Assembly (NCBI RefSeq): GCF_016924655.1
Contig: NZ_JAFFJU010000001.1
Location: 434,001 to 498,000 of the forward strand
DNA from: Sphingomonas arenae
Lineage (GTDB): Bacteria > Pseudomonadota > Alphaproteobacteria > Sphingomonadales > Sphingomonadaceae
DNA: 64,000 nucleotides
Reading direction: 5' to 3'
Shown here: positions 26,429-38,276 of the stretch, piece after piece
Layout of the letters: every line of letters begins with the position of its first letter
How positions within the stretch are numbered: position 1 is the first letter of the stretch
Notes under the pieces: model-generated
What the model was told of the DNA's origin: nothing
Seen by the model: only the letters and a program-made list of their open reading frames with translations
Databases searched by the model: none
Translations under genes and position numbers: made by a program

Positions 26429-27591
26429 GCCGCTGCCCCTGCGGGAGCGAAGCCGATGCCCTGCTCACGGCTTTCGACCGAGGCACGACCGACCAGCAAT
26501 GGCGCCTGCTTGTTGGCGACGCGCTCGACCAGGTCCGCGAGGTCGCGGGCAGCATGCGGGCGGCCCACCGACAATGCTCGGCCCGCGGCATTGGCGAGCG
26601 CCTGAGGGTCCGCGGCCAGCGCCTCGATCTGCCGGGCGAGCCGTTCCGGCGTGAACTGATCCTGCGCGATCATCCTGGCACCGCCGGCACGCGCCATCTC
26701 CCTGGCGTTGGCGGTCTGGTGATCGTCGGTGGCACTGGGCAGCGGGATCAGGATGGCGGGACGCCCCGCCGTCGTCAGTTCCGCAATCGTGGAAGCGCCC
26801 GCACGCGCGATGATCAGATGCGCCTCGGCCAGCTTGGCGGGCATGTCCTCGATATAGGTCATCAGCTCGGCGGGAATCTCGAGCAAGCGGTAGGCGTCGC
26901 GGACCTGTTCGATATCGTCGGGTCGGCACTGCTGCACGACCTGGAGACGGTGGCGCAAGGATGGCTTGAGCTCGCCGAGGCCGGCAGGAACGATCTGGCC
27001 GAGGATCGAGGCGCCCTGACTTCCCCCGGTCACCAGGATCTTCAGCGGAGCCGTATCGTCAAAGGCGGGGAACGGCATCTCGCCAAGACGGACCACCGCC
27101 TCGCGCACGGGATTGCCGACCAGCACCGTCTTCGATTCGAAGGCGGGCTTCAGGCGCTCTACCCGCTCGTAAGCCGTGGCGATGGCATGGGCCTCGCGGG
27201 CAACCAAGCGGTTCACTCGGCCGAGCACCGCATTCTGCTCGTGGAGCACGGTCGGGATCTTGGACGCGCTGGCGGCGATTAGCGACGGAAACGCCGGATA
27301 GCCGCCGAAACCAACGACCGCGTCCGGCCGGTGTTGGCGATACAAGTTCCGTGCGTCCCGCCGACCGGCGAGCACGCTCCGCCCGGCACGCAACCAGCCG
27401 AGCGGCCCTCCGCCAAGCCGCCCAGCCGGAAGCACGTGAACCGGCACGTTCTCGAACAGGCCCGGGATGCGCGCACCCCGCTCGTCGGTGATCAGCAGCA
27501 CGCCGTGACCGCGGCTGCGGAGCTCTGCGGCGAGCGCATGGGCCGGGATCATGTGGCCACCGGTACCCCCGGCGGCGAGGACGAAGTTCAT
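26425..27591 (-). CDS. murG: Lipid II glycosyltransferase MurG
   Basis: MurG transfers GlcNAc to lipid I at the inner face of the membrane to give lipid II. The 388-residue GT-B enzyme begins [20 protein letters not shown], followed by [13 protein letters not shown], the [12 protein letters not shown] block, [10 protein letters not shown] and [20 protein letters not shown]. The ATG at 27591 overlaps the ftsW stop; upstream in-frame codons belong to ftsW. Confidence 0.96.
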   Translation of the reverse strand: MNFVLAAGGTGGHMIPAHALAAELRSRGHGVLLITDERGARIPGLFENVPVHVLPAGRLGGGPLGWLRAGRSVLAGRRDARNLYRQHRPDAVVGFGGYPAFPSLIAASASKIPTVLHEQNAVLGRVNRLVAREAHAIATAYERVERLKPAFESKTVLVGNPVREAVVRLGEMPFPAFDDTAPLKILVTGGSQGASILGQIVPAGLGELKPSLRHRLQVVQQCRPDDIEQVRDAYRLLEIPAELMTYIEDMPAKLAEAHLIIARAGASTIAELTTAGRPAILIPLPSATDDHQTANAREMARAGGARMIAQDQFTPERLARQIEALAADPQALANAAGRALSVGRPHAARDLADLVERVANKQAPLLVGRASVESREQGIGFAPAGAAA

Positions 27592-28804
27592 TTGGCCGAA
27601 GGCTCCCCGCTCCATTTCACGACATAGGGCGAGCGCTTCAGATACGGGTTTCTGCGCGTCAAGGCGAGCAGCAGGCCCATGGCGATCGACAGGGCCAGCA
27701 TCGACGAGCCGCCATAGGATATGAACGGCAGGGTCATGCCCTTGGACGGGGCGATCTGCACGTTCACCGCCATGTTGATCAGGGCCTGCAACCCAAACTG
27801 GATCGCGAGGCCGGCGGCGGCCAGAATGGCGAAGCTGCTCTCCTCGTCGAGCAGCTTCACCAGCACTCGGGCGACGATGCCGAGGTAAAGGCAGGCAATG
27901 GCGATGCAGGCGATCAGGCCGAACTCCTCGCCGATCACGGAAAAAATGTAGTCGGTGTGCGGTTCCGGCAGGCCGAACTTGCGGGTACCGCCGCCCGGAC
28001 CCATCCCGAACAGGCCGCCCGCGGTCAGCGTGCGCATGGCATTCTCGACCTGGAAGTTGTCGCCTTCCCCGAACAGGAAGCCGTCAATGCGGACGGTGGC
28101 CACGGGGTAGAAGAAGTAAGCGAGGATCACTCCCAGGACCGCGCCGCCGGCCAGGATGCCAAGCGTCCGGAAGGAGATGCCGGCCAGCGCCATCATCGCG
28201 ATCCACACGGCGCCGAAGATGATGGTCGAACCAAAGTCCGGCTGCAGCATCAGCAACACCGCAACGAAGCCGACCAGCCCCGCGGAGAGCGGGAAGACCG
28301 GAAGCGCCCTGTCCTTCTCCCGCAGCGAAAGCAGCCAGGCCATGGCGACGACGAAGAAGGGCTTCAGGAACTCGGAGGGCTGGAACTGGGTGAAACCGAC
28401 CCCGATCCAGCGCCGGGCGCCGTTCACTTCGGGCCCGATCACGGGCACGAACATCAAGGCAGCGAGAAAGATGGCGGTGCCGATGAGGCCGATGCGCTGC
28501 ACCCGCTCCCGCGGGAGCATGGAGATGGCGATCATGACCGGGACCGAGAGGGCGATCCAGACGATCTGGCGATAGAAATAATGAAGCGGCGCAAAGGTGA
28601 CGTTGCCGCCGGAATAGCGCTCTGCCGCAGCCGGCGATGCGGCGGCAACGGCGACGAGGCCAATGCCGATCAGCACGGTCACCATCAGCAGGAGAACGCG
28701 GTCGATCTCCCAGAACCAGCGGCCCAGCGCCGAGCGGTCCGAGCGGCCGTAGCGGCTCGGGTCCATGAACGGCGCGGCTTTCAGCTTGCCCGACAGGATC
28801 GTGC

Positions 28805-28808
<4 letters not shown>
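27588..28808 (-). CDS. ftsW: Septal peptidoglycan polymerase FtsW (SEDS family)
   Basis: FtsW polymerises lipid II at the septum together with FtsI. The 406-residue protein has about ten membrane helices and the SEDS motifs NGARRWIGVGFTQFQPSEF and, near the end, GMTLPFISYGGSSMLALSIA. A cytoplasmic N-terminus of about 35 residues precedes the first helix. It sits between murD and murG with 4-base overlaps. Confidence 0.96.
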
Positions 28809-30105
<1,297 letters not shown>

Positions 30106-30109
<4 letters not shown>

Positions 30110-31176
30110 CGCAGCTTGAGGGTGCTGAGGCCCGCGAGCGCCAGCACGAAGGCAATGATCCAGAAGCGGATCACGACCGTCGGCTCGCTCCAGCCCTTGT
30201 GCTCGAAATGGTGGTGGATCGGCGCCATCAGGAAGACACGCTTGCCGGTGCGCTTGTAGACGAACACCTGGATGATGACGCTCAAGGCCTCCACCACGAA
30301 CAGGCCGCCGATCACCGCCAGCACGAATTCGTGGTGCGTCGCGACCGCCACGGCTCCCAGCGCTCCGCCCAGCGCCAGGCTACCCGTGTCCCCCATGAAC
30401 ACGGCAGCCGGGGGCGCGTTGAACCACAAGAAGGCGAGGCAGGCACCAACCACCGCTAGCAGAAGGACCGTGAGGTCGCCGACGCCCGGCACATGCGGGA
30501 TGCCGAGGTAGGTCGCGAAGCGGGCGTTCCCGACAAGGTAGGCGATCAGCACGAAGGCCAGCGCCGCGATAACGACGGGCATGGTCGCAAGACCGTCGAG
30601 CCCGTCGGTCAGGTTCACGGCATTGCCGAACGCCACGATCACGAACGCTCCGAAAGCGATATACAGCCAGCCGATGTCCAGCACCGCGCCTTGGACGAAC
30701 GGCAGGTAAAGGTTGGTCCCGGAAACACGCACCATCAGCCAGGTTGCCGCGCCGGCGATCACGAATTCGAGCAGCAGCCGCAGCTTGCCGGGGATCCCCG
30801 CGTGGTGCGCCTTCTTGACCTTGTCGTAATCGTCGAGGAACCCGATAACCCCGAAGCCGATGGTGACCAGCAAGCAGGCCCAGACGTAGGAATTGGTGAG
30901 GTCCATCCACAGCAGCACGGCGATGGTCAGCGATACTAGGATGAGCAGGCCGCCCATGGTCGGCGTGCCGCGCTTCGCCAGGTGGGTTTGCGGACCGTCC
31001 ACGCGGATCGGCTGTCCCTTGCCCTGCCGCACCCGGAGGTAGTTGATGAACCAGGGGCCGAGCAGCAGGCCGATCGCGAGCGCGGTGGCCGTTGCGGCGC
31101 CGGCGCGGAAGCTGATGTAGCGCACAAGGTTGAGGAGCCCGGGGAACCCAAGCTGTTCTGCGATCAGGTAGAGCAT
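30106..31176 (-). CDS. mraY: Phospho-N-acetylmuramoyl-pentapeptide transferase
   Basis: MraY moves phospho-MurNAc-pentapeptide onto undecaprenyl phosphate to make lipid I. The 356-residue protein has about ten membrane helices, [11 protein letters not shown], the Asp-rich [28 protein letters not shown], and the C-terminal [12 protein letters not shown], all family signatures. Its start lies 13 bases inside the end of murF, the deepest overlap in the operon. Confidence 0.97.
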
Positions 31177-32555
31177 GTCGCGGCGCCCCCTGCCACTCGC
31201 TCCACCAATCGGGCAAGCCCGACGCCATTCGATGCCTTGACCAGCACCGCATCTCCCGCACGGATCGTCCCGAGCAGGCGGTCGGTGGCGTCCTCTGCCG
31301 TTCCGACGCGTGAGATGGAAATCCGACCGGCCAATGCGTCCTCCAGGGGGCGGGTTTCGTCCCCGACCAGGATCAACTGCTCGACGTTCGCCGCCAGGAT
31401 GTGCGGGGCAAGGCCCGCATGCGCCTCGTCGCTGTGCTCTCCCAGCTCGCGCATCGTGCCGAGAACCGCGATCCGCCGGCCTTGTACCGGCTCGGCGGCG
31501 AGGTTCTTGAGCGTCGCCGCCATGCTGGCGGGATTGGCGTTGTAGCTTTCGTCGATCAGCAGCGCCTCACCCCCTTCCAGGGGAATGCGCAGGCGCTCGC
31601 CCCGACCCTTCAGTCCGCCCATGTCTCCAAGGGCGAGGCCGGCGGCCGCCAGGTCGGCTCCCGCGGCCTCCACGCAGGCGAGAACGGCAAGGGAGTTCGA
31701 CACCCAATGCTCGCCCGGCTGCGCGATGTTGTAGGTCAATTCGCTGTCCAGCAGGCGGGCGGTGACCAGGCTTCCACCATTCTCCGCTCGAACCGCATGG
31801 ACGGCGGTCACGTCGGCGTCGCCGATTCCGAAGGTCACGATTTGGGCAGCATGACGCCGCGCCGCGCGAAGCAGGCGGTCGCGATGGGGCGTGTCGTTCG
31901 GCAGGATCGCGGTTCCGCCCGGCTGAAGACCTTCGAAGATCTCGGCCTTGGCATCCGCGATCGCCTCCATGGAGCCGAGGTTCTCAATATGGGCGGGCGC
32001 AATGGCGGTGATCAGGGCGATGTGCGGCCCGACCAGCGCGGTCAGTTGCCGGATCTCGTTGGCGTGGTTCATGCCCATCTCGAACACGCCAAACACCGTG
32101 TCGCGGGGCATGCGGGCAAGGCTCAGCGGAACGCCCGTGTGATTGTTGTAGCTCTTGACCGATCGATGGACCTTGCCGCGATGGCGGCGCTCGAGTGCGG
32201 CGGCGAGCGCTTCCTTCGTGCTGGTCTTTCCGACGGAGCCGGTGACGCCAAGAATCGTCGCGTCGACCCGGTTGCGGGCGGCGAGAGCAAGCGCCGTCAG
32301 GGCGGCGGCAGTATCCTCCACGAGGACGTGGGGACCGTCGACATGCCGGCTGACGATCGCCCCGGCTGCACCGGCGGCGAACGCCTTGGTGACGAATTGG
32401 TGACCGTCGGCGACGGTGCCGGGCATCGCTACGAAGAGCGAGCCGGGCTCCACCTCACGGCTGTCGAAGGTCACGCTCAAGACCTCGAACGGCTCCGAAG
32501 CGCGGCCGCCCGTCGCCTGTTCGATCTCGGCGGAGGTCCACAGGGGAGCGCTCAT
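31164..32555 (-). CDS. murF: UDP-N-acetylmuramoyl-tripeptide--D-alanyl-D-alanine ligase
   Basis: MurF adds the D-Ala-D-Ala dipeptide to complete the UDP-MurNAc pentapeptide. The 463-residue protein starts [17 protein letters not shown] at the ATG overlapping the murE stop, and shows [18 protein letters not shown]-loop [33 protein letters not shown] and [14 protein letters not shown] much longer open frame upstream is the antisense-free shadow of murE and is not part of the gene. Confidence 0.96.
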   Translation of the reverse strand: MSAPLWTSAEIEQATGGRASEPFEVLSVTFDSREVEPGSLFVAMPGTVADGHQFVTKAFAAGAAGAIVSRHVDGPHVLVEDTAAALTALALAARNRVDATILGVTGSVGKTSTKEALAAALERRHRGKVHRSVKSYNNHTGVPLSLARMPRDTVFGVFEMGMNHANEIRQLTALVGPHIALITAIAPAHIENLGSMEAIADAKAEIFEGLQPGGTAILPNDTPHRDRLLRAARRHAAQIVTFGIGDADVTAVHAVRAENGGSLVTARLLDSELTYNIAQPGEHWVSNSLAVLACVEAAGADLAAAGLALGDMGGLKGRGERLRIPLEGGEALLIDESYNANPASMAATLKNLAAEPVQGRRIAVLGTMRELGEHSDEAHAGLAPHILAANVEQLILVGDETRPLEDALAGRISISRVGTAEDATDRLLGTIRAGDAVLVKASNGVGLARLVERVAGGAATCST

Positions 32556-33970
32556 GTGGCGCACTCCCGCGCGACCTGCACGTCGTCGAACGGGAGGATG
32601 CGGCCGGCGATCTCCTGCCCGGTCTCGTGACCCTTGCCCGCGAGCAGGATGATGTCGCCCGCCTGCGCCATGGCGATCGCATGGGCGATGGCCTCGCGGC
32701 GGCCGTCGATCTCGATCGCTCCGGGTGCGCCGGCGAGGACTTCGGAGCGGATTGCAGCCGGATCTTCGCTGCGCGGGTTGTCGTCGGTGACGATCACCAC
32801 GTCGCTGAGCTGGACCGCGACCTGCCCCATCTCCGGGCGCTTGCCCTGGTCGCGGTCGCCGCCAGCGCCGAAGATGGTGATGAGCTTGCCTTCCACGTGA
32901 GGACGAAGGGCCGCGATGGCCGCCTCTAGCGCGTCGGGGGTGTGCGCGTAATCGACGTAGATCGGAGCGCCGGAACGGGTGATTACCGCCCTTTCCAGCC
33001 GTCCGCGGACGGGGGAAACGCGGCCCATGGCCTGGAAGGTCGAGTCCCATGTTCCGCCGGTCGCGAGCACCAGCCCTGCGGCGACGAGGACGTTGGCGGC
33101 CTGGTACGCGCCGATGAGAGGGAGGACGAGCTTCTGTTCCTTGCCGCCTTCGTGGCGGAGGGTCAGCGTTTGTCCGAGCGCGCTCGGGACCTGGTCGAGG
33201 AGATCGATGGTGCCGCCGCCCGGGCCGACGGTCAGCAGAGCGAGGTCGCGCTGGCGGACTCGGTCGATCACGGAGGCGCTGCGCGGGTCCCCGGTCCAGA
33301 CGACGGCCGACCCGTTGAGTGACACAACCTCGTCGAAAAGACGCATCTTTGCGTCGAAATACGCGTCCATTGTGCCGTGATAATCGAGATGATCGCGCGA
33401 AAAGTTCGTGAAAGCGGCGGCGCGGACCGGCAGCCCTTCACTGCGATACTGATCGAGGCCGTGGCTGGAAGCTTCGTAGGCGACATGGCTGATGCCCATG
33501 CGCTCCATGCCCGCCATGTTCTGGAGGAAGGTGACGATGTCCGGGGTCGTGAGGCCCGTCCGAACCTGGTCGTCCGCGGTTGTGACGCCGAGGGTGCCGA
33601 CGGATCCGGAGCGGTGGCCGGCCATGCGCCACATCTGGCGGGCCATCTCGACAGTGGAGGTCTTGCCGTTTGTGCCGGTGACGGCGACCACCACTTCGGG
33701 ATAGGGCGCGAAATACTTGGCGGCGAGCTGGGCGAAGAGGCGGCGGGGTTGCGGGTCGGCGAGGTGAGCCGCGCCTTCGACCTTGGCCTCGGGACGAGCC
33801 ACGACGGCAACGGCGCCGTGCTTCACGGCTTCGGGGATGAAGTCCTCGCCATTGAAGCGGCTGCCCTGAAAGGCGCCGAACACGGTGCCGGGAGCGACCT
33901 TGCGGTGGTCGATCGCAAAGCCGGTCACTTCGGAATCGCCGCCGATGCCCGTGAGCTCCACCAGGCGCAT
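32552..33970 (-). CDS. murE: UDP-MurNAc-tripeptide synthetase (meso-diaminopimelate adding)
   Basis: MurE adds the third residue of the stem peptide. The 472-residue ligase shows VVAVTGTNGKTSTVEMARQM, EASSHGLDQYR, the carbamylated-lysine region YFDAKMRLF, YVDYAHTPDALE and DDNPRSEDPAAI. The Asp-Asn-Pro-Arg motif is the one associated with meso-diaminopimelate rather than lysine, as expected for a Gram-negative. It starts four bases after the ftsI stop and overlaps murF. Confidence 0.96.
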   Translation of the reverse strand: MRLVELTGIGGDSEVTGFAIDHRKVAPGTVFGAFQGSRFNGEDFIPEAVKHGAVAVVARPEAKVEGAAHLADPQPRRLFAQLAAKYFAPYPEVVVAVTGTNGKTSTVEMARQMWRMAGHRSGSVGTLGVTTADDQVRTGLTTPDIVTFLQNMAGMERMGISHVAYEASSHGLDQYRSEGLPVRAAAFTNFSRDHLDYHGTMDAYFDAKMRLFDEVVSLNGSAVVWTGDPRSASVIDRVRQRDLALLTVGPGGGTIDLLDQVPSALGQTLTLRHEGGKEQKLVLPLIGAYQAANVLVAAGLVLATGGTWDSTFQAMGRVSPVRGRLERAVITRSGAPIYVDYAHTPDALEAAIAALRPHVEGKLITIFGAGGDRDQGKRPEMGQVAVQLSDVVIVTDDNPRSEDPAAIRSEVLAGAPGAIEIDGRREAIAHAIAMAQAGDIILLAGKGHETGQEIAGRILPFDDVQVARECAT

Positions 33971-33974
33971 CGGC

Positions 33975-35678
33975 TTACTTCTCCTCGCGGACGTAAGGCA
34001 GCACTTCCGCCATGTTGGGTTCGCGACGCATGTCCGGCCGGACGCCGAGCATCGGAGCGATCCGGCTCACCACCTTGCCGAAGGTCGGCGCGGCGTTCCA
34101 GCCGGCGGTGCGGAAGCCGAAGGTCTCCGCTGTGCCCTTGGGTTCATCGAGCATGACGACCATCGCATAACGCGGCTCGTCCATCGGGAAAACGCCCGCG
34201 AAGCTGGTGACCACCACCGTCTTGGAATAGCGGCCACCGATGAGCTTTTCGGCGGTGCCGGTCTTGCCGCCGACGCGGTAGCCCGGGGCGTCAGCCTTCT
34301 TGCCGGTCCCGTGCGTCACCACCAAGCGGAGAAGCGAGCGCATCTTGTAGCTGGTCTCTTCGCTGAAAGCGCGCCGGCCCTTGGCGACAGCGTGGCCCGG
34401 GCCGACCTTCAGCAAAGTGGTGGGCCGGTAGATCCCGCCGTTGAAGAGGGTCGCGTATCCGTTTGCCAGGTGCAGCGGGGTGACGGCAATGCCGTGGCCG
34501 TAGCCCACTGTCATCGTGGCCAGAGGGCTCCAGTCGCGGGGCGCCAGGGTGCGGCCCTTCTCCTTCAGCTCAACCTCGATCGGATCAAGGAAGCCCATGA
34601 GCTTGAGGAACTGCTTCTGCGCCGCAGCGCCCGTCTCGGCAGCGATCTGCGCGGTGCCGATGTTGGAGCTTTCCTTCATGATCTCGGCGACCGAGCAAGC
34701 GCGGCCGAACGGGTGGGTGTCGTTGATCGCGCGGCCGTAGACCTTCAGCTGCTTGGGACAGTTGTAGATCTGCCCCATGGATTTCACGTTGCCGTGATCC
34801 ATCGCCATGGCGACCGTGAACGGCTTGAAGGTCGAGCCGAGCTCCCAGACACCGAGGGTAGCGCGATTAAAACGGGCCTCGGGATCCATATTGCCGGCGA
34901 TGTTGGGATTGAGCTGCGGGAGCGAGGTCATTGCCATGATCTCGCCCGTGTGGATGTCGAGGATCACGCCCGCGGCACCGATGGCGGAGAACTTGGTCTT
35001 GGCGTCGAGCAGCTCGTGCTCCAGCGCCTGCTGCACGCGGCTGTTGATCGAGAGCACCAGCGGTTGGCCGCGGGTGGCGGGGTCGGACAGGCGCTCGTCG
35101 AAGGCGCGCTCCATGCCGGCGGCGCCGTGGCCGTCGATGTCGGTAAAGCCGAGCACGTGCGCGGCGAGGTCGGTCTGCGGGTAGAGGCGGTCGGGCTCCC
35201 GCTCCAGCGCGAGGCCGGGTTCACCGAGGGCGTTGATCGCCTGTACCAGCGATGGGGCAGCACGGCGGCGAAGGTAGATGAAGCGCTTGTTGGACCGCAG
35301 CAGCTGAAGCCACTGGACCTCATCGCGTTCCGGCATGAGCTTGGCCAGCCGGACCGCCAGCTCGGCCTTGTTGCCGAGCACCTTGGCCGGGTGCAGGCCG
35401 ATGGTCCACGCGTCGATGGTCCGGGCGAGCGGGTGGCCGTCGCGATCCACGATGTCGCCGCGTGGCGGGACGAAGCTGGTGAGGGACTGCTTGCGGCCCG
35501 CGTGATCGCCGAAAGCTGCCAGGAACAGCAGGCGCCCGACGATCAGCGTGACCACCGCCGCGAAGACGATGAGCCCGAACATGAGCCGCTGATGCATGAC
35601 CGCCAGGATCTGCCGCCGCTGGCCGACCAGCCGGAGGCGATCGGGCCGGGCGACGAGAGCGGGAGTTGGCGCGTTCAT
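33975..35678 (-). CDS. ftsI: Septal transpeptidase FtsI (penicillin-binding protein 3)
   Basis: FtsI crosslinks septal peptidoglycan and is the target of many beta-lactams. The 567-residue class B PBP has an N-terminal membrane anchor (about 33-55), the PBP dimerisation domain starting VPPRGDIVDRDG, and the transpeptidase domain with the active serine in STFK (282-285), the Ser-Ser-Asn motif in MKESSNIG (about 337) and KTGT in VGGKTGTAEK (about 470). It is coupled to the ftsL-like gene. Confidence 0.97.
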   Translation of the reverse strand: MNAPTPALVARPDRLRLVGQRRQILAVMHQRLMFGLIVFAAVVTLIVGRLLFLAAFGDHAGRKQSLTSFVPPRGDIVDRDGHPLARTIDAWTIGLHPAKVLGNKAELAVRLAKLMPERDEVQWLQLLRSNKRFIYLRRRAAPSLVQAINALGEPGLALEREPDRLYPQTDLAAHVLGFTDIDGHGAAGMERAFDERLSDPATRGQPLVLSINSRVQQALEHELLDAKTKFSAIGAAGVILDIHTGEIMAMTSLPQLNPNIAGNMDPEARFNRATLGVWELGSTFKPFTVAMAMDHGNVKSMGQIYNCPKQLKVYGRAINDTHPFGRACSVAEIMKESSNIGTAQIAAETGAAAQKQFLKLMGFLDPIEVELKEKGRTLAPRDWSPLATMTVGYGHGIAVTPLHLANGYATLFNGGIYRPTTLLKVGPGHAVAKGRRAFSEETSYKMRSLLRLVVTHGTGKKADAPGYRVGGKTGTAEKLIGGRYSKTVVVTSFAGVFPMDEPRYAMVVMLDEPKGTAETFGFRTAGWNAAPTFGKVVSRIAPMLGVRPDMRREPNMAEVLPYVREEK

Positions 35679-36478
35679 TGCTTCGGCTTGGCTTCCCTGG
35701 ACTTGGCCGGCTTGGGCGCGAGCGGATCAACTTTCGGCTGCGAGGTCTTAGGCTTAGCAGCCTTGGCCGAAGTGTCAGCAGCCGCGGTCTTCACCACGAT
35801 CGGCTTATCCACAACTTTCTTGGCCGCAGGCTTCGCCGGCGACTTGGACGGCGCGGATGATACGGCGCTCTTGTTGTCCGCTGTCTTCGCTGCGGGCGGC
35901 CGAGCGGCCGTCTTCTTGTCCGCAGCCTTGGACTTCGCATCGGCGGCTGCTTTCGCCGGAGCGGCCTTCGCGGGAGCGGGTACCGGCTTCACGACCATCT
36001 GGCGCTGCTCGGGGGCAGGCAGATCGCGCTTGAAGCTGGCGATGTGCATCATGCTCTTCGCGTCGGTTCCGGCAGGCTCAGCCGGATTGGCAACATCGGC
36101 GTCGCTGGACAGCAGGGGACGAGCGGACGGCGATGGCGCCGGAGCGGATGCCAGCACCACCGGCGCGGCCGGATCGACGGTCTTCTTCGGCGTGACCATG
36201 GTGGCGAGCTGGAACTCGCCATCGAGGAACTGATTGGCCTGGGGCGCCGACAGGGCCAGCACCTTGACGTTCCATTGCTCGAGCTGGGCGAGGCGGCCGC
36301 GAGTGCCGATCTCCGTCTGGAGCACGCGAATGTCGCGCTGGGCGACGACAATCTGCGTCTCCACGTCTTCCAGCGACGCGCGGGTCGACGCGACCTGCAG
36401 GCTGACCATGTAGCAGCCGAGCGCCGTAGCGGCGACGCCCGCCACCCAACCGACGGAAGCGAAACCGCGCGCGCTCAT
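35675..36478 (-). CDS. ftsL: FtsL-like division protein with long Lys/Ala/Pro-rich tail
   Basis: The position between rsmH and ftsI, a single membrane helix near residues 7-27 and a short coiled segment (about 30-57, [20 protein letters not shown]) identify this as FtsL, which with FtsB and FtsQ activates FtsWI. FtsL is usually about 100 residues; this one is 267 because residues 100-267 form a low-complexity tail rich in Ala, Lys, Pro and Ser. Extended tails occur in sphingomonads, but its role is unknown. The ATG at 36478 overlaps the rsmH stop; an upstream ATG eight codons earlier is unlikely. Confidence 0.82.
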   Translation of the reverse strand: MSARGFASVGWVAGVAATALGCYMVSLQVASTRASLEDVETQIVVAQRDIRVLQTEIGTRGRLAQLEQWNVKVLALSAPQANQFLDGEFQLATMVTPKKTVDPAAPVVLASAPAPSPSARPLLSSDADVANPAEPAGTDAKSMMHIASFKRDLPAPEQRQMVVKPVPAPAKAAPAKAAADAKSKAADKKTAARPPAAKTADNKSAVSSAPSKSPAKPAAKKVVDKPIVVKTAAADTSAKAAKPKTSQPKVDPLAPKPAKSREAKPKQ

Positions 36479-37452
36479 GCCACCATCTCCCTGGACTCCC
36501 ACGCGGGGGCATCGGTCCGGATCGCGGTGCGCAGCCTGGCCGAGCGCGCACGCGGGTTCGCCGCAACCTCCGCTTCACTGGGCGCGATGGGCTTCGGGAC
36601 ATCCCGAAAGGTCGGGCGAGGGCCGGCCGCGGCAACAGGCAGATGCCGCGAGCCGGCCGGTGCCGCCCCGCTGCGGTCACGCAGGAAACGCTTCACAATA
36701 CGATCTTCCAGACTGTGGAAGGTGACGACGGCCAGGCGGCCGCCAGGACGAAGGCTGCGCTCGGCAGCGCGGAGACCCTGCTCCAGCTCCTCCAGTTCCG
36801 CATTCAGGTGGATGCGGATGGCCTGGAAGGTGCGGGTCGCGGGATCGGTCTTCATGCCGGCGTGGTGACCGAGCGCCTTGCGGACCACGGCAGCGAGTTC
36901 GGCTGTTCGGGTCAGGGGACGGGCTTTGACGATGGCGCGCGCGACGGTGCGGGCACGCGGCTCCTCGCCATAGTCGCGGATCACGCGGGCGATCTCCGCC
37001 TCGTCGGCGTGGTTGAGGAAGTCGGCGGCGCTGGTTCCCGCCTGGCTCATCCGCATGTCGAGCGGACCGTCGTTCTGAAACGAGAAACCGCGATCCGCCT
37101 GGTCGAGCTGCATGGAGGAAACGCCGATATCGAGCGCGACGCCGTCCACCGGCAGGGCGTCCAGGTCCTGGAGCGCACGGTCCATGTTGCTGAAGCGTTC
37201 GTGGACGAGGGTCAGTTGGCCCCCTTCCTTGAGGGCGTCCGGGACGAGTGAGGGCCCGTTGGCGATCGCATCCGGATCGCGGTCGAAGCCGATCACTCGT
37301 CCCGCCCCCGCCCCGAGCATGGCGCGCGTGTAGCCGCCTGCTCCGAACGTGCCGTCGACATGCGTCTCGCCAGGGACAATGGCGAGCGCCGCGACGACCT
37401 CATCGACCAGTACCGGCTGGTGGGGGGCACGGGGGGTGGGGACGGCGCTCAC
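36475..37452 (-). CDS. rsmH: 16S rRNA m4C1402 methyltransferase RsmH (MraW)
   Basis: RsmH methylates N4 of C1402 in 16S rRNA with S-adenosylmethionine. The 325-residue protein shows [10 protein letters not shown], the SAM motif [36 protein letters not shown] and [15 protein letters not shown]. It is the second gene of the dcw operon and overlaps mraZ and ftsL by four bases each. Confidence 0.97.
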   Translation of the reverse strand: MSAVPTPRAPHQPVLVDEVVAALAIVPGETHVDGTFGAGGYTRAMLGAGAGRVIGFDRDPDAIANGPSLVPDALKEGGQLTLVHERFSNMDRALQDLDALPVDGVALDIGVSSMQLDQADRGFSFQNDGPLDMRMSQAGTSAADFLNHADEAEIARVIRDYGEEPRARTVARAIVKARPLTRTAELAAVVRKALGHHAGMKTDPATRTFQAIRIHLNAELEELEQGLRAAERSLRPGGRLAVVTFHSLEDRIVKRFLRDRSGAAPAGSRHLPVAAAGPRPTFRDVPKPIAPSEAEVAANPRARSARLRTAIRTDAPAWESREMVA

Positions 37453-37940
37453 GCGCTGACCCCCCGCTCTTCCAGCCGGTAGCGGGCGATATCCTTCATG
37501 TCCTCGGGGATGTTGGGGTCCGCGAGGAAGGTGGTGGGATTCCAGATCTGAAACGTCTCGCCAGTGCCCAGGAACAGGGCGAGGTCGCCGATGCCGCCCT
37601 TGCGGCGCATCATGGGCGGCAGGACGACGCGGCCGGAGCTGTCGTAGGGCACCTCTTCGGTCGCGGCGAAGGCCATCAGGTTGCGCTGCTGGTAGATCAG
37701 CTGCGCATCGGCGTCGGTCTCTTCCTTTTCGAGCAGTCGCTCGAGCTTGGCATGCTTCAACGCCGCGTAGGCGGGGTCATAGGCGTCGAGGCAGGTGAAC
37801 TGGGTGTGCTTGGCGAGGACGATGGTGCGGGAGTCCCCGCGGCGCTCGATCACGGTGCGCAGGAAAGCGGGCACGGAAACGCGACCCTTCGCGTCCACCG
37901 CGTTCAAAGCACTGCCTTGAAACAGATGCTCCAGTGCCAC
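37449..37940 (-). CDS. mraZ: Transcriptional regulator MraZ
   Basis: MraZ is the ring-forming AbrB-like regulator that represses the dcw promoter. The 163-residue protein has two SpoVT-AbrB-like halves: [16 protein letters not shown] near residue 13 and [15 protein letters not shown] near 98. The start is a GTG at 37940 with GGGAG eight bases upstream. It heads the operon that runs to ftsZ; a 10-bp TGGGA repeat array upstream is the probable binding site. Confidence 0.94.
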   Translation of the reverse strand: MALEHLFQGSALNAVDAKGRVSVPAFLRTVIERRGDSRTIVLAKHTQFTCLDAYDPAYAALKHAKLERLLEKEETDADAQLIYQQRNLMAFAATEEVPYDSSGRVVLPPMMRRKGGIGDLALFLGTGETFQIWNPTTFLADPNIPEDMKDIARYRLEERGVSA

Positions 37941-38070
37941 CGCGAACCACTCCCGTCGCGCGGCAAGACTTCCCCGTTCGCCGGATGCGCGGGATCGCCC
38001 GCACTCCGACGCTGTTCACCTGAATCTGGGTCAGCCCCGCGCTACCCGATGTGTGTAACGCGGGCTGCCA

Positions 38071-38125
38071 TGGGATACAACGGGATTTGATGCCACTGCA
38101 TGGGATTTCATGGGAAATGACGGAT
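38071..38125. promoter_or_regulatory. MraZ operator: TGGGA repeats with 10-bp spacing
   Basis: Six consecutive 10-base units start TGGGA (38071), CGGGA (38081), TGCCA (38091, degenerate), TGGGA (38101), TGGGA (38111), CGGAT (38121). MraZ is known to bind TGGGN repeats with this spacing upstream of mraZ. The array lies on the plus strand about 130 bases upstream of the mraZ start, in the 336-base gap between mraZ and the next gene. Apart from this array and one DnaA-box match at 38188-38196 I see nothing definite in the gap. Confidence 0.75.
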
Positions 38126-38187
38126 TTCTGCGGCTTCTAGAACACAGGAATACGGCTTTGTTCTTCCTCCGTTCGCGACCGTTAAGT

Positions 38188-38196
38188 TGTGGATAA
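38188..38196 (-). promoter_or_regulatory. Perfect DnaA-box match upstream of mraZ
   Basis: The minus strand reads TTATCCACA, the strongest DnaA box. It is alone in this gap, so it is not an origin; it could be a regulatory DnaA site or chance. Confidence 0.35.
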
Positions 38197-38276
38197 CCCT
38201 GTTTGCAGCTTATCGTGGCCAAGACTCGGGGGCTAGTGGCACGCGGTGGCATCCGATTCCGTACCGAGCGGGTCGG

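Noticed and set aside
32556-33050. N-terminal extension of murF into murE
   Set aside because: It translates murE in another frame; the murF family start is the ATG at 32555 overlapping the murE stop.
37941-38276. Possible replication origin because of the DnaA box before mraZ
   Set aside because: Only one perfect box, no AT-rich unwinding element and no dnaA/hemE/parAB neighbours.
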